Source of the DNA: Thermoleophilales bacterium
GTDB lineage: Bacteria; Actinomycetota; Thermoleophilia; Solirubrobacterales; 70-9
DNA length: 64,000 nt
Assembly: GCA_020636895.1 (NCBI GenBank)
Contig: JACJWZ010000003.1
Location: 138,115-202,114, forward strand
Reading direction: 5' to 3'
Shown: one piece after another, positions 8,661 to 16,916 of the stretch
How the letters are laid out: each line of letters opens with the position of its first letter
Numbering within the stretch: position 1 is the first letter of the stretch
Made by a program: the position numbers and the translations under genes
Notes under the pieces: generated by a model
Seen by the model: the letters and a program-made list of their open reading frames with translations, nothing else
What the model was told of the DNA's origin: nothing
Databases searched by the model: none

Positions 8661-8687
8661 CGAGTCGCAGAACTCGGACGCATGACG
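8661..8687. repeat. 27-bp sequence shared with 28394-28420
   Basis: CGAGTCGCAGAA-x-TCGGAC occurs here and at 28394 with about 23 of 27 positions identical. Both copies are intergenic. Two copies are too few to define an element. Confidence 0.3.
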
Positions 8688-8718
8688 TCCCAATTCAGCG
8701 TCTCACCATGAGTCTTGA

Positions 8719-8956
8719 CGGGGATGCCGCCCCCGTCGGGCGGATCGCCTCATCGGCGGCCGCGGCGACGACTACATCGGCGGCGTCGACGGAGTCGACT
8801 TCAGTCGACTTCCTGGACGGGGGTCCCGACAAGGACATCCTGATCGGCGGCTACGCCCCCGAGAGCGCGGTCGACCCCTGCGTCAACGGCGAGGTCTTCA
8901 CCCACAAAGGCTTCCCCGACACCGAGCCGAGCTGCGGGAACAAGAAGAGCGGCTGA
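8719..8956 (+). pseudogene. Fragment of an RTX-type calcium-binding repeat protein, frameshifted
   Basis: One frame reads DRLIGGRGDDYIGGVDGVDF and another continues as DFLDGGPDKDILIGG to a stop at 8956. Both are GGxGxDxI-type RTX nonapeptide units. The switch lies at an exact 10-bp tandem duplication, AGTCGACTTC at 8793-8802 and again at 8803-8812. Removing one copy restores a single frame. The 5' part is missing: an in-frame stop lies just upstream and no signal peptide or start is visible. The C-terminal tail has two Cys and ends in Lys/Ser. This is best read as the decayed 3' end of a secreted RTX-like protein. Confidence 0.6.
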
Positions 8957-8988
8957 GGCCGCCGCGGTCCGCGCTCGTCCGCGGTCGA

Positions 8989-9062
<74 letters not shown>

Positions 9063-9095
9063 GGGTGGCGGTCAGGTTACGGCGCGGAGCCTGAG

Positions 9096-10715
9096 TCAGC
9101 CCTTGACCCTGAACTTCGTCCGCGCCCTCTTCGACCGCTGGCCGGCGGAGTCGGTCGCTCGGGCGATCACCTGGTAGCGGCCCGGCTTGAGCGTCTTGCG
9201 GAAGGTGCCGCTGAAGGGGATGGAGCTCTCCCCCTGCTCGAGCTCGCGGGTGAAGACGCGCGCGGTGGAGCCGGGGTTGCCGGACTTGCGAGCCGGGTTA
9301 CGCCGCACCCGGAAGCGGACCCGCGCCTTCTCGCTCAGACCGACTTCGAGGGTCGCGCCGAGCTGCTTCGGCTTGACCGGCGTCGGATCGGGGCTGAAGG
9401 AGCTCGGAGTCACGCGAAGTGAGGTGATCACCGGCGGGTCGTCCGTGAAGGCGGCGTCGACCGATGCGGCCGCATCGAGCTTGACTGTGCACGAGCCGGT
9501 GCCCGAGCAGCCGCCGCCGCTCCAGCCGGTGAAGGTGGAACCCGCGTCGGCGCTCGGCTGCAGGGTGACCTCGGTGCCGTAGTCGAAGTCGGCCGCGCAC
9601 GTGGTTCCGCAGTCGATGCCCGCGGGCGATGAGGTCACGGTGCCGGTGCCGCTTCCCGACCGCGTCACCGAGAGCCCACGCTTCTGCAGCGTGAAGTCCG
9701 CGGTCACGGTCTTTGCCGCATCCAGCGTCACTACGCAGGAGCCGGTGCCCGAGCAGCCGCCGCCGCTCCAGCCGGTGAAGGTGGAACCCGCGTCGGCGCT
9801 GGCCTGCAGGGTGATGTCGCTACCCTCGATGGCGCTCTTGGTGCAGTCCGACGACGAGCCGGAGTGGCAGTCGATGCCAGAGGGGGTTGAGGTGACCGAG
9901 CCCGATCCGTTGCCCGACGTCGCGGCGGTCAGCGTCAACGGCTGGAGGTAGGTGACGGTGACGGCACCGTTGCCGCTTCGCACACCAGTCTCGAAGGTGG
10001 TCCCGGAGGGTCCGTAGCCGGAGCCGCCGCCGGCACCCTGGTTGTAGGAAGCGCCGCCGCCACCGTAGTAGCCGCCTCCTCCCCCGCCCCGGTAGTAGGT
10101 CCCACCGGGCGCGGCGGCACCGCCCTGCCCCAGCGTGCCGGCGCTGCCTCCCCCGGTTCCGCCGCTGCTCTGGGTTCCACCCAGACCCGCATCGGCAGCC
10201 GAGAAACAGGCCCCGGTATTCGGAGCATCGCCGCCGACCAAACCACCCCCTGCGCCGCCGTCCGACTTAGTGCCTGGCCCTGAGCAGGCTCCGCTTCCAC
10301 CGCCTCCACCGGCCACAAGCGTCCGATCCGCAAGCGCGCCGCCACCCTGTCTGATGTCGGTTGCTCCGCCGCCTCCGCCGGGTCCGTTGGTGTTCGGGGC
10401 TCCTCCGCCGTTGTAGCCACCGCTGGCGCCACCCTGCCCGCCGACCCTGATCTCGATCGTCTCACCCGGAGTGACCGCCAGCGTGGCCGTCGCGCGCCCT
10501 CCCAGTCCAGCGGCGCCGTAGCTGGAGTCGTACGCGGTGCCGCCCTCCGCCCCATACAGGTCGAAGGTCGCGGAGGTGACGCCGGCGGGAACGACCCAGC
10601 TCTGGACGTCGCCGGTGTAGTCGTAGGTGTCTGTGGTGGCGCCGGCGGTGGCGGGAAGCAGCAGAGCTACGGCCAGCGCGAGGGCAGCGGAGGACACCAG
10701 ACAGAAATGGTTCAC
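9096..10715 (-). CDS. Secreted Gly-rich protein with two InlB-type B-repeat domains
   Basis: A 539-aa exported protein. A Sec signal peptide (about 1-26, ending ATAGA) is followed by a beta/Gly-rich domain (about 30-255), full of GGGGG runs and similar to the Gly-rich domain of cell-surface proteins. Two divergent InlB B-repeat units (about 260-345 and 350-430) each contain FTGWSGGGCSGTGSC with paired Cys. A C-terminal Ig-like domain ends the protein in a basic tail. The GTG start is supported by GGAGAAAG seven bases upstream. The two B-repeats share an exact 62-bp DNA segment. The likely role is surface adhesion or matrix; no sortase motif is seen. Confidence 0.75.
   Translation of the reverse strand: MNHFCLVSSAALALAVALLLPATAGATTDTYDYTGDVQSWVVPAGVTSATFDLYGAEGGTAYDSSYGAAGLGGRATATLAVTPGETIEIRVGGQGGASGGYNGGGAPNTNGPGGGGGATDIRQGGGALADRTLVAGGGGGSGACSGPGTKSDGGAGGGLVGGDAPNTGACFSAADAGLGGTQSSGGTGGGSAGTLGQGGAAAPGGTYYRGGGGGGYYGGGGASYNQGAGGGSGYGPSGTTFETGVRSGNGAVTVTYLQPLTLTAATSGNGSGSVTSTPSGIDCHSGSSSDCTKSAIEGSDITLQASADAGSTFTGWSGGGCSGTGSCVVTLDAAKTVTADFTLQKRGLSVTRSGSGTGTVTSSPAGIDCGTTCAADFDYGTEVTLQPSADAGSTFTGWSGGGCSGTGSCTVKLDAAASVDAAFTDDPPVITSLRVTPSSFSPDPTPVKPKQLGATLEVGLSEKARVRFRVRRNPARKSGNPGSTARVFTRELEQGESSIPFSGTFRKTLKPGRYQVIARATDSAGQRSKRARTKFRVKG
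9493..9554. repeat. 62-bp direct repeat, copy 1
   Basis: Identical by eye to 9739-9800. It encodes the FTGWSGGGCSGTGSC core of the second InlB B-repeat unit. Identity at every third position points to recent duplication or gene conversion within the gene. Confidence 0.8.
9739..9800. repeat. 62-bp direct repeat, copy 2
   Basis: Identical by eye to 9493-9554, 246 bp away. It encodes the core of the first InlB B-repeat unit. Confidence 0.8.
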
Positions 10716-10941
10716 GGTGAGCTTTCTCCAAATCTACGGTTCCGGCAACCACCAGCCGGAGAGCGACCCGGAGCCTACCCCCGCGCAGGATGCTCGGCGA
10801 CGGTCCTCCCGCTCGGGCGGGCGCATTCGCTGCGGGCGCGTGGCGCCTTTTCCACGTATCCGGTGGGAAAGGCTGCCTTGCGTCCCGGATGCGGAGGGGC
10901 GGTGACTTACCGGGGCAGGCTTGGGCGGCGGAGCGGCCCGC
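10716..10941 (-). other. Long structured leader of the InlB-repeat gene
   Basis: A 226-bp gap between the exporter stop and the GTG of the secreted protein. Read on the minus strand it contains CGGGACGCAAGGCAGCC followed by an 11-bp hairpin, GCCTTTCCCAC/GTGGAAAAGGC with one mismatch, and further GC-rich stems. GGGACGCAAGGC resembles the conserved GGGACGCAAAGCC of c-di-GMP-I (GEMM) riboswitches, but the other conserved half (GCAAACC) was not recognised. It may be a cis-acting RNA; the identity is uncertain. Confidence 0.3.
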
Positions 10942-12618
10942 TCAGCGGGGCGGGTTGGGCGGCGGGGTCGCCGGCAGGCGAGGCGCGTCGGCGGCCGGTT
11001 CGTCCTGGGGTTCCTCGCGCCTAGTCGCCCACACACGCCAGCGCGAGCGCCTGAAGGTGGGCCCGTGCGGGCTGACGCGGTCCTCCTTGCGGACCAGGAC
11101 GAAGGAGATCGCGGCGCCGAGGAGGGCGATGCAGGCGGCGACGAGGAAGGCGAGGCGGAAGCCGGCGACGTGAGCGTCGGCGAGGATGCCGATGACCGAG
11201 TGGACGGTCGCTGACTCGTCGACGTTCTTGAGGCCCTTCTGCTCGGACTCGAGGACGAAGTTCTTGACGTCCGCGATCTGCTGCTCGGTCGGGTTGATGC
11301 CGCGCTCGGCGAGCTTGACGTCGAGTTGGTGCCGGTACCAGCCGAGCTCGATCGCAAGCAGGATCGAGATCCCGAGCGCCCCACCCAGTTGCTCGGAGGT
11401 GTTGATCATCCCGGCGGCGCGGCCGCGGTCCCGCTCGGGGACCGCGTTGAGGCCGACGGGGTCGTTGACCGTGAGGACGATCCCGAGTCCTAGTCCCTGC
11501 AGTGCCAGCCCCGGGATCAGCGCCACCGCTGACTGATCGCCGACGCCCACCGCGAGGGCGACGCCCGACGCCGCGAGGACCAGGAAGCCGACCACCAGCG
11601 GCACGCGGCCGCCGATGCGGTCGAAGGCGCGGCCGGCGAGCGGGCCGGCGAGGATGATCGGCACCGTCGCCGGAATCAACGCGATGCCGGCCGCGACCGG
11701 GCCGACGCCGATCACCAGCAGCAGCACGAACGGCAGCAGGAATCCCATGCCGAGCTCGACCGCACCGCTCAGGAACTGGCTTATGTTCGAGGCGAGGAAG
11801 TTGTCGTGGCCGAAGAGGCGGAAGTCGATCAGCGGGTCTTCGATCCGGAGCTCGATCACCGCGAAGGCCCCGAAGGACAGCAGCGCGCCGAGGATCGGGC
11901 CGATCACGACCGGGTCGTCGAAGCCGACGTCGCCCGCCTGCGAAGTGCCGAAGAGCAGCAGGCCCGCGCCGAGCGCGAGGGTGACCATCCCGGCGAAGTC
12001 GAGGTCACGCACCCGCCCCTTCGCCAGCGCCGGCAGGGGCGGGCAGGAGCTCAACGTCAACAGGATCGCCCCGGCGGCGAGCGGGACGTTGATCAGGAAC
12101 ACGAGCCGCCAGTCGACGCTGGTGAGCACGCCCCCGAGCACCGGGCCGAGCGCGGCGAAGAACGCCGAGCCGCCGGCGAGGACGCCGAGCGCCATCCCGC
12201 GTCTGTCCTCGGGAGCCACAGCGCTGACGATCGCAACCGACGTCGGCATCATGCACGCCGCGCCGATCCCCTGGACGACCCGCGCGCTCAGCATCCACGC
12301 CATGTCCTGTGCGATCCCCGCCATCACCGTGGCGCCCATGAAGATCACGGCGCCGGCGAGGAAGACGCGGCGCAGGCCGAGCAGATCACCCAGCTTGCCT
12401 CCGAAGACCATGAACGCCGCGAGCGGCAGGATGTTCGCGGTCAAGAGCCACTGCCCCTCGTCGAGGCTGCCGTGGAGGTCGTGGATCGCGTCGGGGGAGG
12501 CGAGCGGGACGGCGGTCTGATCGACCAGGATCATGCTGGCCGCGAGCGTCATCGCGATCAACGTCGGCCACATGGTGCGGCCGGAGCCCTCCGTCGGAGC
12601 CGCCTTCGGCCTGTTCAC
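10942..12618 (-). CDS. DHA2-family (EmrB/QacA) major facilitator drug exporter
   Basis: A 558-aa MFS transporter with about 14 predicted membrane segments. DHA2 motifs include the N-terminal ILVDQTAVPLASP, motif A GGKLGDLLGLRR near 73 and motif C ALGPVLGGVL. The cytoplasmic C-tail is Pro-rich. A hydrophilic segment near 450-490 lies between the last helices. Members export drugs or lipophilic metabolites in exchange for protons. The GTG at 12618 has no ribosome site and overlaps the edge of a 25-bp palindrome, which suggests repression at the transcription start. No TetR or MarR gene is adjacent, so the regulator would act from elsewhere. Confidence 0.9.
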   Translation of the reverse strand: MNRPKAAPTEGSGRTMWPTLIAMTLAASMILVDQTAVPLASPDAIHDLHGSLDEGQWLLTANILPLAAFMVFGGKLGDLLGLRRVFLAGAVIFMGATVMAGIAQDMAWMLSARVVQGIGAACMMPTSVAIVSAVAPEDRRGMALGVLAGGSAFFAALGPVLGGVLTSVDWRLVFLINVPLAAGAILLTLSSCPPLPALAKGRVRDLDFAGMVTLALGAGLLLFGTSQAGDVGFDDPVVIGPILGALLSFGAFAVIELRIEDPLIDFRLFGHDNFLASNISQFLSGAVELGMGFLLPFVLLLVIGVGPVAAGIALIPATVPIILAGPLAGRAFDRIGGRVPLVVGFLVLAASGVALAVGVGDQSAVALIPGLALQGLGLGIVLTVNDPVGLNAVPERDRGRAAGMINTSEQLGGALGISILLAIELGWYRHQLDVKLAERGINPTEQQIADVKNFVLESEQKGLKNVDESATVHSVIGILADAHVAGFRLAFLVAACIALLGAAISFVLVRKEDRVSPHGPTFRRSRWRVWATRREEPQDEPAADAPRLPATPPPNPPR

Positions 12619-12642
12619 ATCGTCCGCGATCCGCGGACTATG
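12618..12642. promoter_or_regulatory. 25-bp operator-like palindrome at the exporter gene
   Basis: CATxGTCCGCG-ATC-CGCGGACxATG: 11-bp arms with one mismatched pair around a 3-bp centre. On the minus strand a CATAGT -10 candidate lies in the outer arm, and the palindrome runs up to the GTG start. Size and placement fit a TetR-family dimer site, known for exporters of this type. The regulator is unknown. Confidence 0.6.
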
Positions 12643-12645
12643 TCA

Positions 12646-12685
12646 GCGGCGAGCGCGCGCCTGCCCCGGCGCGCACCCTCGCCGC
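12646..12685 (-). terminator. GC-rich hairpin after the acylase gene
   Basis: GCGGCGAG at 12646-12653 pairs with CTCGCCGC at 12678-12685, with a GCGCGC pair inside. It starts three bases after the acylase stop on the minus strand and lacks a U-tract. It may terminate the acylase transcript before the exporter promoter. Confidence 0.4.
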
Positions 12686-12688
12686 ACC

Positions 12689-15064
12689 TCACCCCGCGTT
12701 CGGCAGCTTGACCTTCGTGCCCTTCGGCGCCTGCTTGATCTGCTTGTCCGTGAACGCGAGCTTCGCCCACTTCTTCTTCGAGAACATCTTGGTCATGTTC
12801 GCGAAGTACGGCGAGGTGGGATCGGTCGCCTGCGAGTAGGTGAGGATCCCCTCGGCGTTCGGCCCCTTCTTCGTCAGCTCGGTGGTGAGCACGATCGAGG
12901 AGCCCTGGATGACCTCGCCGTAGGGGGCGTTCGCGGAGGTGCTTCCGTTCGACGAGTTGATGTTCTGGAAGCACTGGCCGCAGCCATGGATCGAGATCCG
13001 CTTCTTGCCCCGGGTGGCCACCTGGACGCCGCGCAGCGAGCTGTCGAGCGGGATGCCGTTGTCGCGCAGCTCCTGCACCGCCCTGCCGAGTGCCTGCACG
13101 ACGCTCGTGTTGGACGTGTTGAGCTGGCTCGGCGTCGTCAGCGGGTTGTTCGGGTCGAACGTGTCGCTGAAGGCGCTGGCGCCGCTCGGCGCGTAGCGCG
13201 AGAACGCGACCCACAGCCATGCCCCCTTGCTGTCGAGGTTCCCGGTGCGATCCCAGGCGTCGATGATCGGGCACGCCTCGGTGACGTCGACGGTGCGCCC
13301 GTCGGGGATCGTGATCGACGGGTTCGCCTGGCACATGGACACAACCTGGGATCCGAGCAACTCACCCTGGTAGCTGCGGTCGTTCTCCCAGAGCTTCTGC
13401 AGCTTGGGGACGTTGAACTTGGTGCCCTTGTCGAGCGCGTCCTGGACCATCAGGTTGCCTTGGCGCGTCCTGAACGCCTGCTGTGTGCCCTCGAGCCCGA
13501 TCAACGGTGTGATCCCGGTGATCGGGGCATTCGGGTTGGCGAGCCAGTAGGAGTCGTTGGAGTTCTCGACGTAGTCCTTGCGGAAGATGCTCGGCATCTG
13601 GTCGGCCGGGAGCAGCCCGTCGGGCGTGCAGCTCGCCTTCGAGCCGTCGAGCGTGATCACGCGCGCCGACTGGTAGACGAGCGTCGGCACGCCGGCCGGA
13701 GTGCAGGTGTCGATGAGGGACTTCGGCACGTTCGAGTAGCGCCCGACGTCCGCATACAGGGCGTTGCCCTTGCTGTCTGCCGCGATCGTGTTGAAGAACG
13801 GCACCGCGCGGCCCTTGCTCTCGATCTTGAGCAGGTCCTTGACCGAGTCGGCCTTCCCCATCTTCAGGTACTGGTCGACGACACCGGTGTTGTCCAGGTT
13901 CGCGTCGGTGAGCGCGTAGGCGGTGGTGCTGTCCCACGCGTAGCCGGCGTCGGGGATGTTGACGACGAGGCCGAACTCGGTCCCGTAGTAGGTGTGGGGG
14001 GTTCCGTCGATGTCGACGGTCGTCTGGGTCATCGGGATCGTCTGCCCGTCCACGACGTAGCTCGTCGGATCGCCGGGGGCGAGCTGAAGCTGACGGATGA
14101 CGAAGCGGCGGCCGGTGGAGACCGTGTGCGTCCAGGAGATGTCGTCGTTGAAGCCGACGCCGATCAGCGGCAGGCCGCCGAGGGCGCCGCCCATCACGTC
14201 GTACTTGCCGTCGACCTCGAGGTGCGCCATCCAGAAGCGGTCAATCCCGCGCCACGGGAAGTGCGGGTTGCTGAGCAGAACCCCGCCCTTCTTCTTGGTC
14301 GCGTCCTTGCCGAACGCGAGCCCGTTGGAGCCGAGGTCGGACTCACCGGCGAGATCACCGACCTGCTCGCGAAGCGCCGGGATGTCGAGACCGGCATCAG
14401 CGCCGTCGGCGCCATCGAGCACGCCGTCACCGTCGGAGTTGCCGCCCCCGCTCGGCGGCTGCGCGTCGTAGAAGCCGGAGATGAGCCGGCCGCTCGAGGC
14501 GCCGATCTCGATCTGCAGCCCGCGCAGGAGCAGGTCGTTGTAGGAGATCGGCTTGACCCACGGCTCACCCTTGCAGGCGGGGTCCTTGACCTTGTTCTTC
14601 TTCAGGTAGGTGTTGTAGCCCTTCACCCAGCCCTTGAAGAGGTCCTTGGCGTTCTTGCTGAAGCCCTTGTCGACGCCCTTGGTGAGCTTCGCGGCCTGCG
14701 CCCACTTCCAGAACCCATCCGACTTCGGGTTCGGATCGACCGCGGAGTTGGAGTAGTAGTAGGAGGAGCCGTCGGCGCCGAAGTACTTGGTGCGCTCGCC
14801 GCGGACGGTGACGATCGCGTCCGCGAACAGGCAGAGGTTGTCCTGCGCGTAGGAGTAACCCTGGCCGTAGCCGAGCGAGCGGAAGTCGCCCGCCTCGATG
14901 TGCGGGATCCCGGCCTTGTCGCGCGTCACCTGCACGTCGTACTTCGCCTTCTTGGCCGAAGCGGCGGGGGCGAGCAGCATCAGCGCGGCGAACGCGAAGG
15001 CCAGCGCGGAGGCGACGGCGAGGGTGGACGGACGACGGCTGAAGCTAATGGCTCTCTCTCCCAT
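12689..15064 (-). CDS. Penicillin acylase-family Ntn hydrolase, secreted
   Basis: A 791-aa precursor of the S45 acylase family, whose members hydrolyse amide bonds of beta-lactams, acyl-homoserine lactones or lipopeptides after self-cleavage. A signal peptide (about 10-37, ending ASA) is followed by the alpha-chain motif GYGQGYSYAQDNLCLFAD. A linker precedes the beta-chain, which should begin at the Ser of DLGSNGLAFG. The linker contains DGDGVLDGAD, a calcium-loop-like motif. Further family motifs are NPHFPWRGIDRFWMAHLEV, GVGFNDDISWTHTVS and ENSNDSYWLANPNAP. The substrate cannot be predicted. The ATG at 15064 lies eight bases after a TAGATT hexamer. Confidence 0.88.
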   Translation of the reverse strand: MGERAISFSRRPSTLAVASALAFAFAALMLLAPAASAKKAKYDVQVTRDKAGIPHIEAGDFRSLGYGQGYSYAQDNLCLFADAIVTVRGERTKYFGADGSSYYYSNSAVDPNPKSDGFWKWAQAAKLTKGVDKGFSKNAKDLFKGWVKGYNTYLKKNKVKDPACKGEPWVKPISYNDLLLRGLQIEIGASSGRLISGFYDAQPPSGGGNSDGDGVLDGADGADAGLDIPALREQVGDLAGESDLGSNGLAFGKDATKKKGGVLLSNPHFPWRGIDRFWMAHLEVDGKYDVMGGALGGLPLIGVGFNDDISWTHTVSTGRRFVIRQLQLAPGDPTSYVVDGQTIPMTQTTVDIDGTPHTYYGTEFGLVVNIPDAGYAWDSTTAYALTDANLDNTGVVDQYLKMGKADSVKDLLKIESKGRAVPFFNTIAADSKGNALYADVGRYSNVPKSLIDTCTPAGVPTLVYQSARVITLDGSKASCTPDGLLPADQMPSIFRKDYVENSNDSYWLANPNAPITGITPLIGLEGTQQAFRTRQGNLMVQDALDKGTKFNVPKLQKLWENDRSYQGELLGSQVVSMCQANPSITIPDGRTVDVTEACPIIDAWDRTGNLDSKGAWLWVAFSRYAPSGASAFSDTFDPNNPLTTPSQLNTSNTSVVQALGRAVQELRDNGIPLDSSLRGVQVATRGKKRISIHGCGQCFQNINSSNGSTSANAPYGEVIQGSSIVLTTELTKKGPNAEGILTYSQATDPTSPYFANMTKMFSKKKWAKLAFTDKQIKQAPKGTKVKLPNAG

Positions 15065-15072
15065 GACGGGAG

Positions 15073-15078
15073 AATCTA
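15073..15078 (-). promoter_or_regulatory. -10 element, probably leaderless (acylase)
   Basis: TAGATT on the minus strand, eight bases before the ATG; no ribosome site is visible in the short gap. It lies in the 21-bp gap after the glycosidase-like gene start region, so the acylase has its own promoter. Confidence 0.5.
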
Positions 15079-15085
15079 GCGTGCG

Positions 15086-16735
15086 TCAGCGCAGCGCGAG
15101 CCAGCTCTCGCAGCCGCCCCTGCCGCGCACCGTGCAGGGCTTCGTCCGCGCGATCGCCTGACCCGCGACGCCGTGCTTCTCGAAGCGGACCCGCACCGTC
15201 TCGCTTTCCCCGCGCGCAACCTTGAAGCGCTCCTTGCCGAGCACCTGCGGTCGCTTCGCCTTCTTGCGCCGCACCGTCTTGGAGTAGGCGCGCATCACCT
15301 TCACCTTGCCCCTGCAGGCCGAGGTCGGGCTCGCGGGCGGACAGCTCAAGGAGAGCTTCAGCTTCTTGCGCGAGCGCTTGCCGCGGCGCTCGAGCTCGAC
15401 GAGGTCGGGCTCGGCGAAGATCGGCGTCGGCCCGACCTCGAGCGGCGCGAGGCGCACGTGCTGGGGAGAGCCGGCGGCCGCGGTCACGAGCGCGGTGCTG
15501 GCGTCGATCCCGAGCTCGCCGCCGATCCTCGCCGGCCCGGGGTCCGCCCACGCCGCCGCGACCGGCCCCCGCGGGCGCTGGAAGACGTAGCCCCATGCGT
15601 CGCCTCCGACATCGAGCCTCGTCGCCGAGGTGGCGCCGGTTAGCTGGGCGCCCACCGTCCGGAAGGAGGAGCGCGCCAGATGCGGAGTCGTCCCGTCCCA
15701 GTCGAAGAGGCCGACCGCGTTGTTGTCGCCGTTGCCGAGGAAGGAGCTGAAGACCGTGAACGCGGATCCCTCGCCGGCAGCGGTGACCAGGAGGCGCGCG
15801 GTCTCCGCCGCGAAGTCGTCCTCGGTGAACGGGCGCCCGTCCTTGTAGCGGTGAGCGACCTCCCAGGTCTCGATCGGGAGCGCGATGCCGTGGGAGCGCA
15901 CGTACTCGTACATCTTCGGGAGGCCACGCCAAGGGCCGTAGTAGTGGAGCTGGAAGGCGTCGTAGTAGGGCTGGTTGGAGACCGCGCCGGCGAAGAACGC
16001 GACGGCGCGCTTGACGCGGGAGTCGTTGACGTAGGCGGTAAGCGAGGCCATGTCGGTGACCGGGGCGCCGCCGCCGAGCTCGTTCGCCTGCGTCTCCTGG
16101 GCGAGGGTGATCGCCTCGCCGTAGCGGCCCTGGTCGTAGAGGTCGGTGACCATGACCGCCGTCATCGACCCGCTCGCCATCGTCCCGTCGAGGATCTCGG
16201 CGTCGGGATCACCGGCGCGAAGCGCGGCGGCCGAGCGTCGCAGGAGCTCGAAGTAGTCGTCCGCGGTCCCGTCGAAGTGCGCCTGGGAGGCGGCTTCGTT
16301 GTCGATCGCGTAGCTGCGCACCCGCCCGTCCAGGTACTGGGCGAGCTGCGTGAGGAGACTCAGGTACTCGTCGAGCTCGGCGCCGGAGGGCAGGAACGAG
16401 TCCTGGTCGGAGGAGGTCGTCGGGCGGACGCGGACGCCGAGCTGGATTCCGCAGGCACGGCCCGGCTCGATCCGGTTGTCGATCGCCGTGGTGTTCAGCG
16501 TCCCGTTGTTGCGCTCGATCAAGCCCCGGGTGAGGAACACCGAGGCGGCCACGGAGCCGTCCTCGCGGAGCCGGTCGCAGAAGGCCGGCGTCGTGAACGG
16601 GTCGATCTGGGCGCCGAACGATGCGCCGCCGGCGAGATCGCGGCTCTCAGCCGCCGACGCGGAAGCCGCGGTGCTCACGAGCGCGATGGCGATGGCGATG
16701 GCGACGGCGCCTATCGCTTTGGTGATCCCTCCCAT
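15086..16735 (-). CDS. Secreted glycoside-hydrolase-like TIM-barrel protein
   Basis: A 549-aa exported protein. The signal peptide (about 5-28) includes an AIAIAIA run encoded by GATGGC repeats. A probable (beta/alpha)8 domain contains SYAIDNEA (a candidate acid/base Glu) near residue 145 and LPIETWEVAHRY (a candidate nucleophile Glu) near 280. This spacing recalls clan GH-A enzymes such as GH39. A beta-sandwich region and a basic C-terminal domain with four Cys follow. The family assignment is tentative. The ATG at 16735 is preceded by GGGGAA. An inverted repeat, CCGCAA/TTGCGG at 16755-16772, lies just upstream. Confidence 0.55.
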   Translation of the reverse strand: MGGITKAIGAVAIAIAIALVSTAASASAAESRDLAGGASFGAQIDPFTTPAFCDRLREDGSVAASVFLTRGLIERNNGTLNTTAIDNRIEPGRACGIQLGVRVRPTTSSDQDSFLPSGAELDEYLSLLTQLAQYLDGRVRSYAIDNEAASQAHFDGTADDYFELLRRSAAALRAGDPDAEILDGTMASGSMTAVMVTDLYDQGRYGEAITLAQETQANELGGGAPVTDMASLTAYVNDSRVKRAVAFFAGAVSNQPYYDAFQLHYYGPWRGLPKMYEYVRSHGIALPIETWEVAHRYKDGRPFTEDDFAAETARLLVTAAGEGSAFTVFSSFLGNGDNNAVGLFDWDGTTPHLARSSFRTVGAQLTGATSATRLDVGGDAWGYVFQRPRGPVAAAWADPGPARIGGELGIDASTALVTAAAGSPQHVRLAPLEVGPTPIFAEPDLVELERRGKRSRKKLKLSLSCPPASPTSACRGKVKVMRAYSKTVRRKKAKRPQVLGKERFKVARGESETVRVRFEKHGVAGQAIARTKPCTVRGRGGCESWLALR

Positions 16736-16754
16736 TGATTCCCCAACAGCATGG

Positions 16755-16772
16755 CCGCAATTGAAGTTGCGG
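16755..16772. promoter_or_regulatory. Inverted repeat upstream of the glycosidase-like gene
   Basis: CCGCAA-TTGAAG-TTGCGG, 6-bp arms and 6-bp centre, 20 bp before the ATG in the divergent region shared with the PRC-barrel gene. An operator role is inferred from position. Confidence 0.25.
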
Positions 16773-16916
16773 TGCCCGTTGCCGTTTGGACGTGCGTCTA
16801 CTCTGGGCGTGAGCGGCTCGCGGAGGCGTCCGCGCCTCTCGATGAGTTCACACGGCGTCCGCTCCGGGCGCAATCGAGCGAGAAGCAAAGCGATACGAGG
16901 CAGAGGTAGCAGGTCG

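Noticed and set aside
8366..8956. Single 196-aa gene spanning the M28 start region and the RTX fragment
   Set aside because: Its first half is antisense to the M28 peptidase N-terminus; only the RTX-like part is meaningful and it is frameshifted.
9493..10500. CRISPR array or tandem repeat array in the Gly-rich gene
   Set aside because: Repeats are in frame, encode Gly-rich or InlB-type protein segments and have no uniform spacers.
12533..15079. 848-codon open frame antisense to the acylase gene
   Set aside because: Acylase motifs and signal peptide are on the other strand; the antisense translation is low-complexity and has no motif.
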